From contig OZ244935.1 in assembly GCA_965222005.1 (NCBI GenBank), forward strand, positions 6,130,045 to 6,194,044: 64,000 bases of DNA, read 5' to 3'. Origin of the DNA: CBDCTM01 sp965222005 (GTDB lineage: Bacteria > Bacteroidota > Bacteroidia > Chitinophagales > Saprospiraceae). This document shows, one piece after another, positions 56,102 through 63,944 of the stretch. The notes beneath the pieces are model-generated. The model searched no databases. It saw nothing but the letters and a program-made list of their open reading frames with translations, and had not been told where the DNA came from. A program made the translations under genes and the position numbers. Each line of letters begins with the position of its first letter. Within the stretch, counting starts at the first letter, position 1.

Positions 56102-57655
56102 ATGACCAAGGAAAATTCCACTGTCCAAAACCAGGGCTTCATCCACCGCATGCTCGGCATTATTGAGCGCGTAGGCAACAAGCTTCCCGACCCGGCCATC
56201 CTCTTTTTAATATCAATGCTCATTGTATGGGTCTTATCTGCTTTGCTGGCTCCTGTGGAATTTGCAGAGATCAACCCGCGGGACGGAGCACCCATCCGTA
56301 TCCAAAACCTGCTGACCGGTGCAGCCATTACCACCTTCCTGAGCAATATGGTCACCATTTTCACCAGCTTTGCCCCGCTGGGCGTGGTGTTGGTAGCTAT
56401 GCTGGGGGTAGGCGTGGCCGACGGCTCCGGTTACATCAATACCGGCCTCAAGATGATGCTCAACCGAACTCCTTTATCATTGCTCACGCCGATGGTTGTT
56501 TTTGTAGGTATCATTTCGCACTCCGCTGTGGATGCAGGTTATGTGCTGGTGATTCCCCTGGGAGGTATCATCTTCCATGCAGCGGGGCGGCATCCGCTGG
56601 CTGGCATAGCGGCTGCCTTTGCGGGCGTATCGGGAGGCTTTAGCGCCAACCCACTGCCCTCCGCCCTTGATCCTTTGCTGCAGGGCTTCACCCAACCCGC
56701 CGCACAAATCATCGATCAAAGCGCACTCGTCAATCCGCTTTGCAATTACTACTTCACTGCCGCATCCAGCATCCTCATCACGCTGCTCGGCTGGTATATT
56801 ACCGATCGGATCATCGAACCGAGGCTCAACAAAACCACTCCTACTGATGAAGATGCCGAGCAAGCTCCTTCGATGAGCGACATCACGGCAGCAGAGCGCA
56901 AAGGATTTTGGATCGCCACAGGTGTAACGTTGGTGTGTTTGGTATTGCTGGCCCTATCGGTAGCACCTGCTGAGTCGCCCTTCCGCGACCCGACCGGCTC
57001 GCTGACATCCTTTACGGCTCCGATCATGCAATCGATTGTGCCTTTGATTTTTCTGTTCTTTTTGCTACCAGGTGTTATTCACGGATTCATTTCCGGGAAA
57101 TTCAAAAAGGGCAAGGATGTGATCGATGAAATGTCGGATGCCATGCGGGGAATGGCCTACTACATCGTGATGGCCTTTTTCTGTGCTTTGTTCATCAATG
57201 CTTTTGGCACTTCAAATCTGGGTGCTTTGATGGCTATCAAAGGTGCCAACTTCCTGCAAGCATTACAGTTGCCCGGTTCCATTACCATCACAGGGATCAT
57301 CTTGCTGGCGGGTTTCGTCAATCTTTTTGTAGGCTCGGCTTCTGCCAAATGGGCCTTGCTGGCACCGATCTTTGTGCCGATGTTAATGCAGTTGGGGTAT
57401 TCGCCAGAACTGACGCAGGCTGCCTATCGCGTGGGGGATTCCTCTACCAATATCATCACTCCGCTGATGCCTTACTTCCCTTTGGTAGTTGTATTTTGTC
57501 AAAAATATGTAAAGGAAACGGGCATTGGTACGCTCGTATCTTTGATGCTCCCCTACTCCATCGCTTTTATTATTTGCTGGACCGTATTCCTGGTACTTTT
57601 CTGGATCGTCGGTGCGCCGCTCGGATTGCAGGCAGCTTATACCTATCCGGGTTGA
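56102..57655 (+). CDS. AbgT-family transporter
   Basis: The 517-residue product has many membrane helices. AbgT features include GNKLPDPAILFLI near the N-terminus, HSAVDAGYVLVIPLGGIIFHAAGRHP, SAKWALLAPIFVPML and GDSSTNIITPLMPYFPLV. Members export or import p-aminobenzoyl-glutamate and sulfonamide-like compounds; the substrate here is unknown. It ends 22 bp before the Crp/Fnr gene, so it may share a transcript with it and could be linked to the sulfur genes, which is only inferred. Confidence 0.9.
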   Translation: MTKENSTVQNQGFIHRMLGIIERVGNKLPDPAILFLISMLIVWVLSALLAPVEFAEINPRDGAPIRIQNLLTGAAITTFLSNMVTIFTSFAPLGVVLVAMLGVGVADGSGYINTGLKMMLNRTPLSLLTPMVVFVGIISHSAVDAGYVLVIPLGGIIFHAAGRHPLAGIAAAFAGVSGGFSANPLPSALDPLLQGFTQPAAQIIDQSALVNPLCNYYFTAASSILITLLGWYITDRIIEPRLNKTTPTDEDAEQAPSMSDITAAERKGFWIATGVTLVCLVLLALSVAPAESPFRDPTGSLTSFTAPIMQSIVPLIFLFFLLPGVIHGFISGKFKKGKDVIDEMSDAMRGMAYYIVMAFFCALFINAFGTSNLGALMAIKGANFLQALQLPGSITITGIILLAGFVNLFVGSASAKWALLAPIFVPMLMQLGYSPELTQAAYRVGDSSTNIITPLMPYFPLVVVFCQKYVKETGIGTLVSLMLPYSIAFIICWTVFLVLFWIVGAPLGLQAAYTYPG

Positions 57656-57677
57656 GAACAATTAAAAAATTATATAA

Positions 57678-58346
57678 ATGGCCTTCCCCTCTTTTGATAT
57701 TAAATGTTATGAGCGGCTCCACGAGCGCTTCCAATATCTTTTCGAATCGGAGCTACTCAAGGAAATTTGTCGGTATGGCCAGCAAAAGAAGTTTGGTGAA
57801 GGCTCTGAGATCATGGACATTGGCCAGGCCATCACACATATACCGCTGGTCATCTCCGGCTCCGCCAAGATCATGACTGAAGATAGCGATGGCAATGAAC
57901 TACTGCTCTACTATCTTGAGCTGGGCGATACCTGTGCTGTCACACTCAACTGCTGTTCGCGTAAGGCAAAATCTACTGTGCGGGCAGTGGCAGAGTCAGA
58001 GACGGAGTTGTTGTTTATTCCCGTGGAAAAAATGGAAGAATGGATGGTGCGCTACAAAAGCTGGCGTGCCTTTGTGCTGGAAAGTTTCAACAGCCGCCTC
58101 AACGAAATGCTCAGCGCAATTGACAACCTCGCCTTTCACAATATGGAGGCACGCCTCTACAAATACCTCAGAGATAAAGTACTGGTAAGTAAACAGCCTA
58201 CCCTTCACATCACGCATTACCAGATAGCCAATGACCTCAACTCCTCCCGCGTTGTCATATCCCGCCTGATGAAAAAGCTCGAACAGGAGGGCATAATCCG
58301 ACAGTACCGCAACCGGGTAGAGGTGCTCGAATTTATTTCCCACTAG
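57678..58346 (+). CDS. Crp/Fnr-family regulator, probable persulfide/sulfide sensor
   Basis: The 222-residue product has an N-terminal cyclic-nucleotide-like sensor domain (about 20-130) and a C-terminal winged helix (HITHYQIANDLNSSRVVISR, with recognition-helix residues SSRVVISRLMKKLE). The sensor carries Cys10, Cys31, Cys86, Cys92 and Cys93; C86..C92-C93 lie in one strand-loop. No Fnr-type N-terminal CxxxCxxC cluster is seen. Its neighbours are MBL/rhodanese and SQR genes, each with the same palindrome upstream, so thiol-based sensing of persulfide is a reasonable inference. No palindrome is found before its own start. Confidence 0.88.
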   Translation: MAFPSFDIKCYERLHERFQYLFESELLKEICRYGQQKKFGEGSEIMDIGQAITHIPLVISGSAKIMTEDSDGNELLLYYLELGDTCAVTLNCCSRKAKSTVRAVAESETELLFIPVEKMEEWMVRYKSWRAFVLESFNSRLNEMLSAIDNLAFHNMEARLYKYLRDKVLVSKQPTLHITHYQIANDLNSSRVVISRLMKKLEQEGIIRQYRNRVEVLEFISH

Positions 58347-58365
58347 AGTATGTTTACCCAAGAAT

Positions 58366-58379
58366 GTAACTTCAGTCAC
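58366..58379. promoter_or_regulatory. Probable Crp/Fnr operator, MBL/rhodanese gene
   Basis: GTAACT-TC-AGTCAC is a near-palindrome within ATGTAACTTCAGTCACGCAC. Its centre (58372.5) is 29.5 bp before the -7 box at 58402, which puts it close to -41.5, the class II activator position. Confidence 0.65.
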
Positions 58380-58401
58380 GCACCTTAAGGCCAAGATTGT
58401 G

Positions 58402-58409
58402 TACTTTTG
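58402..58409 (+). promoter_or_regulatory. -7 box of the MBL/rhodanese gene
   Basis: TACTTTTG matches TAnnTTTG perfectly. No -33 TTTG is present; the operator covers that zone, as expected for an activator-dependent promoter. The start would be near 58414, 28 nt before ATG 58442. Confidence 0.6.
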
Positions 58410-58441
58410 AGCTATCTTGTTTACCAAAAAAATTATTCAAA

Positions 58442-59860
58442 ATGAAAATAGAACAAATTTATACCGGATGCCTGGCTCATGGTGCTTATTACGTCGAAAG
58501 CAATGGCGAGGCCGCCATTGTTGACCCGCTCAGGGAAGTACAACCCTATATCGACAAAGCTGCTGCCAATGGAGCTACTATCAAGTACATTTTTGAAACC
58601 CATTTCCACGCCGATTTTGTGAGCGGCCATCTGACCCTGTCTGAAAAAACGGGGGCTCCTATTGTATATGGCCCCACCGCCCAGCCTTCTTTTGAGGCAA
58701 TCGTTGCTAAAGATGACCAGGAGTTTGCACTTGGCAATATTACCATTGTAGCACTCCATACACCCGGCCATACCCTGGAAAGCACCACTTACCTGATACG
58801 CGATGAGCAGGGGAAGGACCACGCCATCCTTTCCGGCGATACGCTCTTTCTCGGCGATGTGGGCCGGCCCGACCTGGCGCAAAAAGCAGCTAATATGACG
58901 CAGGAAGAGCTTGCCGGGTTGCTTTACGACAGCCTGCGCAGTAAGATCATGCCCCTGGCCGACGAGGTGATCGTGTACCCGGCGCATGGGGCAGGTTCAG
59001 CCTGTGGCAAGAATATGATGAAGGAAACGGTTGATACGCTTGGCAATCAGAAAAAAGTCAACTACGCACTCCGCTTCGATATGACCCGGGAGGAATTTAT
59101 CCAGGAGGTAACGGAGGGGCTGCTGCCGCCGCCCGCCTACTTCCCGATGAATGTGCGCATGAACAAGGAAGGCTATGAAAATATCGACAAAGTGCTGGAA
59201 AAAGGTCAGCATGCTTTGCCGCCCAAGCAATTTGAAGTAGCTGCCAACGAAACCGGAGCCATCATTTTGGATGTGCGTAGCAAAGTGGCCTTTGCTAAAG
59301 GCCACATCCCGCGCTCTATCTTTATCGGGCTCGATGGCAGCTTCGCTCCCTGGGTGGGCGATCTGATCAAAGATGTCACTCAGCCCATCCTGCTGGTAGC
59401 CCCCGAAGGGCGCGTAAGGGAAGCCTTAACCCGCCTGTCGCGCGTAGGCTTCGACAATACACTCGGCTATCTCGAAGGTGGCTTTGCTGCCTGGGTGAAA
59501 GCTGGAAAAGAATTTGACACGGTCCGGTCCATCTCTGCAAAACAACTGGCAGAGATCGTCCAAAAACATCCAGATACAACTATCCTGGATGTGCGTCGGC
59601 AGAGTGAATACCAGGCAGAGCATATTGATGGTGCAAAAAACATTCCGCTCAGTGAGCTCAGCAACCATCTGGCCAGCCTGCCAAAAGAAGGCACTATGTA
59701 TATTCATTGTGCCAGCGGATATCGCTCTGTAATCGCCAGCTCTATGCTGAAGGCGCGCGGGTTCCATCAGTTGGCAGATGTAGCGGGTGGTTTCAAAGCC
59801 ATACAGGAGACGAAAATTCCAACGACAGACTTTCTCTGTCCTTCACAAACTAACTCATAA
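58442..59860 (+). CDS. Persulfide-dioxygenase-like MBL protein with two rhodanese domains
   Basis: The 472-residue product starts at ATG 58442 (MKIEQIYTGCLAHGAYY). The MBL domain (about 1-240) has ETHFHADFVSGH (His54, His56, Asp58), HTPGHTLEST and ILSGDTLFLGDVGRPDL. Position 59 is Phe instead of His, fitting a mononuclear iron persulfide dioxygenase. Two rhodanese domains follow. The first (ILDVRSKVAFAKGHIPRS) has APEGRV at the active loop with no Cys. The second has HCASGYRS with the catalytic Cys. Expected role: oxidation of glutathione or other persulfide to sulfite, with sulfur transfer. It is an operator-controlled gene in the sulfide cluster. Confidence 0.92.
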   Translation: MKIEQIYTGCLAHGAYYVESNGEAAIVDPLREVQPYIDKAAANGATIKYIFETHFHADFVSGHLTLSEKTGAPIVYGPTAQPSFEAIVAKDDQEFALGNITIVALHTPGHTLESTTYLIRDEQGKDHAILSGDTLFLGDVGRPDLAQKAANMTQEELAGLLYDSLRSKIMPLADEVIVYPAHGAGSACGKNMMKETVDTLGNQKKVNYALRFDMTREEFIQEVTEGLLPPPAYFPMNVRMNKEGYENIDKVLEKGQHALPPKQFEVAANETGAIILDVRSKVAFAKGHIPRSIFIGLDGSFAPWVGDLIKDVTQPILLVAPEGRVREALTRLSRVGFDNTLGYLEGGFAAWVKAGKEFDTVRSISAKQLAEIVQKHPDTTILDVRRQSEYQAEHIDGAKNIPLSELSNHLASLPKEGTMYIHCASGYRSVIASSMLKARGFHQLADVAGGFKAIQETKIPTTDFLCPSQTNS

Positions 59861-59869
59861 TGATTCCAT

Positions 59870-59902
59870 AGCAATACGGTTGCCATTTGCAGTCGTATTG
59901 CT
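59870..59902 (+). terminator. Stem-loop after the MBL/rhodanese gene
   Basis: AGCAATACG (59870-59878) and CGTATTGCT (59894-59902) are perfect 9-bp arms around a 15-nt loop, followed by TCTTTGTT. It may be a weak terminator or a processing site before the small CxxC gene at 59927. Confidence 0.5.
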
Positions 59903-59926
59903 TCTTTGTTCACCCAATACTGTGCA

Positions 59927-60193
59927 ATGAAAGTTCAATTGAAAGCTGAAAATATCAAATGTAATGGCTGTGCGCACCGCATCTGTCAACAATTGGATTT
60001 GCTCGAAGGGGTTAGCCATACTCAGGTAGATGTGGGCGATGGCGTGGTTACCGTTGAGGTGGCTACCGATGCTGCTGCTGCCCTTGCCCGCCACAAATTG
60101 ACTACCCTGGGCTATCCTGAGCCAGGCCAGGGAACTATTGGCACCACTACCAAATCTTACCTCAGCTGCATGATCGGCCGAATCAAATCCTGA
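59927..60193 (+). CDS. Small heavy-metal-associated (HMA)-like CxxC protein
   Basis: The 88-residue product begins MKVQLKAENIKCNGCAHRI, the MxCxxC-type HMA motif (Cys12, Cys15) on a ferredoxin-like fold. It ends with SCMIGRIKS, carrying a third Cys. Family members carry copper or other metals, but this gene lies between the persulfide dioxygenase and SQR genes with no copper ATPase near. A role as a sulfane-sulfur or metal carrier in the pathway is only an inference. No separate promoter is evident, so it probably reads from the MBL promoter. Confidence 0.82.
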   Translation: MKVQLKAENIKCNGCAHRICQQLDLLEGVSHTQVDVGDGVVTVEVATDAAAALARHKLTTLGYPEPGQGTIGTTTKSYLSCMIGRIKS

Positions 60194-60232
60194 AAGCGAC
60201 CCACTTCGTTTCAGATTAAAGGTATTCGTTAT

Positions 60233-60246
60233 GTAACTCCGGTTAC
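60233..60246. promoter_or_regulatory. Probable Crp/Fnr operator, SQR gene
   Basis: GTAAC-TCCG-GTTAC is a perfect palindrome within ATGTAACTCCGGTTACGCAC. Seventeen of 20 bases match the element before the MBL gene, and the centre-to-box distance is the same (29.5 bp). Confidence 0.65.
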
Positions 60247-60268
60247 GCACATTTTGGGGAGTTCGATG

Positions 60269-60276
60269 TACATTAC
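60269..60276 (+). promoter_or_regulatory. Probable -7 position of the SQR promoter
   Basis: TACATTAC begins exactly where the MBL promoter's TACTTTTG begins relative to the shared operator. It keeps TAnnTT but lacks the final TG, so this is a weaker box that should need the activator. The start would be about 20 nt before ATG 60301. Confidence 0.4.
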
Positions 60277-60300
60277 TTGCACATCAAATCCAAAACAAGA

Positions 60301-61548
60301 ATGAAAACTCACTACGATCTTCTCATCATCGGTGGCGGCACTGCCGGTATTATGGTAGCTGCGCAAATACTCAAAAAAAGCCAACACCTCAATATTGCTA
60401 TCATTGAACCGGCTGAAGATCACTTCTATCAACCAGCCTGGACATTGGTGGGAGCCGGCACCTACGATTTTGAAAAAACGCGTCGCTCTATGGCCTCGGT
60501 AATCCCCAAAGGTGTGGAGTGGATCAAAGAATATGCCGACCGCTTTTTGCCGGAAGAAAACAAAATCATTACGCGTAGTAATCAAACCTATAGCTACGAT
60601 TTTCTCGTTGTAGCACCCGGCATCAAGATTGATCCGGGTTTGGTGGAAGGGCTGCCCGAAGCATTGGGCAAGGGAAATGTTTGTAGCATTTATACCGACC
60701 CAAATCATACCCAAAGTGTTTTGCGGTCATTCAAAGGAGGTACTGCACTATTTACCCAGCCTACCACTCCGATCAAGTGTGGCGGCGCTCCGCAAAAGAT
60801 CATGTACCTGGCCGATGACATGTTTCGAAAAAATGGCGTGCGAGATAAAACGGATATTGTGTTTGCCACACCCGGCTCCGTCATCTTTGGCATCAAACCC
60901 ATCGCCAAAACACTTATGCAGGTAGTGGACCGAAAAGACCTCAACCTGCGTTTTGGACACAAACTGGTGGCTGTGGATGGCAAAAAACGCATTGCCTGGT
61001 ACCAAATGGCGGAGCATGCCAGCGAGTACAATCACAAAGAAGTAGAAGTGATCGAAGATGGCGACCGAACAGGTATCCGCTACGATCTGCTGCACCTTGC
61101 ACCGCCTCAATCAGCACCCGATTTCATCAAAAAATCGCCACTGGCCAATGATGCCGGATGGTTGGATGTACACAAAGGAACGCTGCAGCACAATCAATTC
61201 AAAAACATTTTTGGACTGGGTGATTCAGCTGGTTTGCCTACTGCCAAAACGGGAGCCGCCATCCGCAAGCAGGTGCCGATTGTAGTTGAAAATATTCTGC
61301 GCCTGAAAAAAGCCAGCCCACTCTACAACAAGCAGTACGATGGCTACTCTTCCTGCCCCCTAGTCACTGGATATGGCAAAATGGTGCTTGCCGAATTTGA
61401 TTACGATGGCAACTTCACTCCCGACCCCAAGCTCAAACAACTGCTGGTTTTCGACTCCAGCAAAGAGCACTGGAGACTTTGGCTATTGAAAAAATACATG
61501 CTTCCCTACTTGTACTGGAACAAAATGATGAAAGGTCAGCAAGTATAA
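60301..61548 (+). CDS. sqr: Sulfide:quinone oxidoreductase, type II (SQRDL-like)
   Basis: The product is about 415 residues from ATG 60301. It has an N-terminal FAD fold (YDLLIIGGGTAGIMVAA), Cys160 in TTPIKCGGAPQKIMYLAD and Cys352 in YDGYSSCPLVTGYGKM, the two redox cysteines of SQR, and GLGDSAGLPTAKTGAAIRKQ near the second FAD segment. The C-terminal amphipathic helix (WLLKKYMLPYLYWNKMMKG) fits membrane binding. It oxidises sulfide and passes electrons to quinone, producing persulfide. It overlaps the convergent galK by 13 bp. Confidence 0.94.
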   Translation: MKTHYDLLIIGGGTAGIMVAAQILKKSQHLNIAIIEPAEDHFYQPAWTLVGAGTYDFEKTRRSMASVIPKGVEWIKEYADRFLPEENKIITRSNQTYSYDFLVVAPGIKIDPGLVEGLPEALGKGNVCSIYTDPNHTQSVLRSFKGGTALFTQPTTPIKCGGAPQKIMYLADDMFRKNGVRDKTDIVFATPGSVIFGIKPIAKTLMQVVDRKDLNLRFGHKLVAVDGKKRIAWYQMAEHASEYNHKEVEVIEDGDRTGIRYDLLHLAPPQSAPDFIKKSPLANDAGWLDVHKGTLQHNQFKNIFGLGDSAGLPTAKTGAAIRKQVPIVVENILRLKKASPLYNKQYDGYSSCPLVTGYGKMVLAEFDYDGNFTPDPKLKQLLVFDSSKEHWRLWLLKKYMLPYLYWNKMMKGQQV

Positions 61549-62693
61549 CCCAGGCCATCGGCAAGTTGTACTTCGATGGCTTCTACTGTGATTCCTGTTT
61601 GTTGCAAATATTTTTTTGCGATGCGTTTAAAAATGCTTTGCAGCTGCCCGATGTGAATCAAATTCAGCGTGCAGCCACCAAAGCCGCCGCCCATCTGCCG
61701 GGCTCCTAAAACGCCGGGCTCTTCATTGGCCAGGCACACCAGCCAATCCGTTTCGGCTACCGTGACTTCGTACTCTGTGCGCAGTCCCTCATGCGAGGCA
61801 GTCAGCAAGCCTCCGGCTCTATCCAACTGACCTGCTTGCAAAGCCGCCACCATTTGTAAAACGCGTTCGTTTTCTTTGAGTACAAAGCAAGCTCGTTGGT
61901 AATCGATGGCATTGAGTCGAGGCTGCGTTGCTTTCAGCAATTCAAAAGAAGAATCCCGCAAACTTTGCACCGCAGGATTGGTTTGCTGAAGTTCAGCCAC
62001 CGCTCTTTCACAAGATTGGCGCCGCTCATTATAAGCTGAACCGGCTGCCAGTTCGTGTCGTAGTTTTGAATCAATTACCAACCAACTGTATTCCTCATCA
62101 GGCAACGGGAGATGACGCAACTCCAATGAGCGGCAATCCAGGCAAATTGCCTGTCCTGCCTTTCCGAACAACACAGCATACTGATCCATCAAGCCACACT
62201 GCAGGCCGATGCGATGTTCGGCTGCCTGTGCAATGAGTGCTATATCGTGTCGGCTTATCGACCAGCCGAATAGCTCAGCGAGTCCGAAAACCAAGCCACA
62301 GCAAAGTGCTGCTGAAGAAGAAAGGCCTGCCCCTTGTGGAATATCGCCACCAAAAACACATCGAAAGCCTTGCAGAGGGTAGCTGCGTTCGGCCAGTTCA
62401 GCAAGCACCGCTTGCACATAGCCCAACCAACCCGGCGCTACAGGCATCAGCAAGTCAGTCAAGCGGAAGCTTTGCTGTTCAGCCACATCCAGCGCATACA
62501 TATCAACCAAAGAAGGGCTATCTGTGTTGCCGAATGCCAAAACCAGGGCTCTGTCGATAGCGGCAGGGAGTACCCATCCTTCGTTGTAATCGGTATGTTC
62601 GCCGATAAGATTGATACGGCCTGGCGCACGGATGATGATGCGGGGCGTTTTGGTATATAGCGTTTGGTATTTATTTTTGACCTCAGGCTTCAC
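61536..62693 (-). CDS. galK: Galactokinase, GTG start
   Basis: The product is about 385 residues. It has GRINLIGEHTDYNEG (GalK signature), GGDIPQGAGLSSSAA (GHMP ATP loop) and MGGGFGGCTLN near the end. It phosphorylates galactose to galactose 1-phosphate. The frame is open to an ATG at 62864, but the first 57 residues are not family-like. GTG 62693 (read VKPEVKNKYQTLY) gives the normal N-terminus, and a likely promoter at 62715-62746 lies just before it. No other gal genes adjoin. Confidence 0.92.
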   Translation of the reverse strand: MKPEVKNKYQTLYTKTPRIIIRAPGRINLIGEHTDYNEGWVLPAAIDRALVLAFGNTDSPSLVDMYALDVAEQQSFRLTDLLMPVAPGWLGYVQAVLAELAERSYPLQGFRCVFGGDIPQGAGLSSSAALCCGLVFGLAELFGWSISRHDIALIAQAAEHRIGLQCGLMDQYAVLFGKAGQAICLDCRSLELRHLPLPDEEYSWLVIDSKLRHELAAGSAYNERRQSCERAVAELQQTNPAVQSLRDSSFELLKATQPRLNAIDYQRACFVLKENERVLQMVAALQAGQLDRAGGLLTASHEGLRTEYEVTVAETDWLVCLANEEPGVLGARQMGGGFGGCTLNLIHIGQLQSIFKRIAKKYLQQTGITVEAIEVQLADGLGYTC

Positions 62694-62714
62694 AGAGAAG
62701 TTGCTTTTAAAAAA

Positions 62715-62746
62715 AAACCGTACAACCGTTGCTATAAAAGTACAAA
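62715..62746 (-). promoter_or_regulatory. Candidate promoter of galK
   Basis: On the minus strand TTTG (62746-62743), 20 bp, TACGGTTT (62722-62715): a perfect -33 and a partial -7. It gives a leader of under 20 nt to GTG 62693, like the psd promoter. Confidence 0.4.
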
Positions 62747-62957
62747 TCCATCTATTTTTTATCGGCTCGGCTAAACGCAGTAGGCGACAAATGGAGGCTA
62801 TTGCCGTTTTAGCCATTGTTCTGCACAGGCTTGTACTCCTTTGGAAAACCTTTGGTGCATTCAACTATCTTTAATATCAACTGATACACTTCCTTAAATA
62901 CCGGTAAGTCATAGTTGCCATATCAAAAAAAAAATCGAATGCTAAGCGGTTAAATAG

Positions 62958-63695
62958 TTAAAAAGTCAGAGCGGCACGGACATGGACGACGTCGTTGCCC
63001 TTACCGATGAGGTCCTGAAAGCCATCACTGAAGAACTGGAACCACGCATCGCCTCCGTCGCCCTCCGTGGAACTCCAGTACCAATCAGCCGCAAAGCCGC
63101 CGTGTCCTTTCTCATGTAAGTTGGTGTACATTAAATTTAATTCTCCCCGGGAAGGTAAAAACCAATCAGGACCTAAATCTCGACATAGTTTTGCAGCGAT
63201 TTCATCATCCGTACACTCAGCTAATATAGCATCCGTATTTGCTGACCCATCCCCTATGCGAGCTCCCCCTTCTATTTCAGGATCTGGTACGGGAAAGCCT
63301 GTAATGTTTGCCAATCCCACAATATCAGTTCCAATACATCCCCATTGCGCTGCTTCACTCTGATCTTCTGTGGCTGCGACCATTCCTGTACCATCATCTG
63401 TGTTGAGGTAAAAGATAATGCCCCCTTTATACATTTTGCCGTAGAGGCTGTCTAAGGGTACTCCTCCATTAACTAATTCCAGTGGTGTATGATTGGCTAA
63501 CAGGGCTTGTATTTGTGAAGCATCGAAGCTTTCACAGTTCGTGCCTGTGTATCCATCTGGGCACTCACAAGTACCGTCATTACATGTTCCTCCATTTTGA
63601 CATACTACCTTATCACATTCGTCTTTGCACGATTGTGTATTTAGCACAGTACATAATACCGCCAATAATAATAAGGTTGATTTTAATAATTTCAT
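62958..63695 (-). CDS. Lipoprotein with EGF-like and DUF1566-like domains
   Basis: The product is about 245 residues from ATG 63695; an ATG at 63716 adds seven. The signal ends at TQSC, a Bacteroidota lipobox. An EGF-like domain follows with six Cys (CDKVVCQNGGTCNDGTCECP, then DGYTGTNC). The C-terminal part (GKMYKGGIIFYLN, WFLPSRGELNLMYTNL, DWYWSSTE) matches the DUF1566/Lcl C-type surface domain. It is probably surface exposed and adhesive; the ligand is unknown. Confidence 0.83.
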   Translation of the reverse strand: MKLLKSTLLLLAVLCTVLNTQSCKDECDKVVCQNGGTCNDGTCECPDGYTGTNCESFDASQIQALLANHTPLELVNGGVPLDSLYGKMYKGGIIFYLNTDDGTGMVAATEDQSEAAQWGCIGTDIVGLANITGFPVPDPEIEGGARIGDGSANTDAILAECTDDEIAAKLCRDLGPDWFLPSRGELNLMYTNLHEKGHGGFAADWYWSSTEGDGGDAWFQFFSDGFQDLIGKGNDVVHVRAALTF

Positions 63696-63944
63696 CTTTA
63701 ATGTTTTTATGTTCATCCTACTCTATTCAGGATTCTCGGCTTACTCCTTCTATTACTAAAACGATAAGATAGCAATTCTTAGGTTTTTTTGTATCTCAAT
63801 TCTGCCAATATTCTCAATGGTAGCCTTTTTGTTCTGAATAGCAAATTCTTTTGATTTGATTCTTAATTTGCGAGGCTATTTTTTTAATAATTTTCGATTA
63901 TTTTTTTGTTGTTTCTTTTTTCTTAGTTGGCTGCAACGTTGATT

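Noticed and set aside
61536..61548. 13-bp overlap of sqr and galK 3' ends as a frameshift or assembly error
   Set aside because: Both proteins have normal C-termini and lengths, so this is an ordinary convergent overlap.
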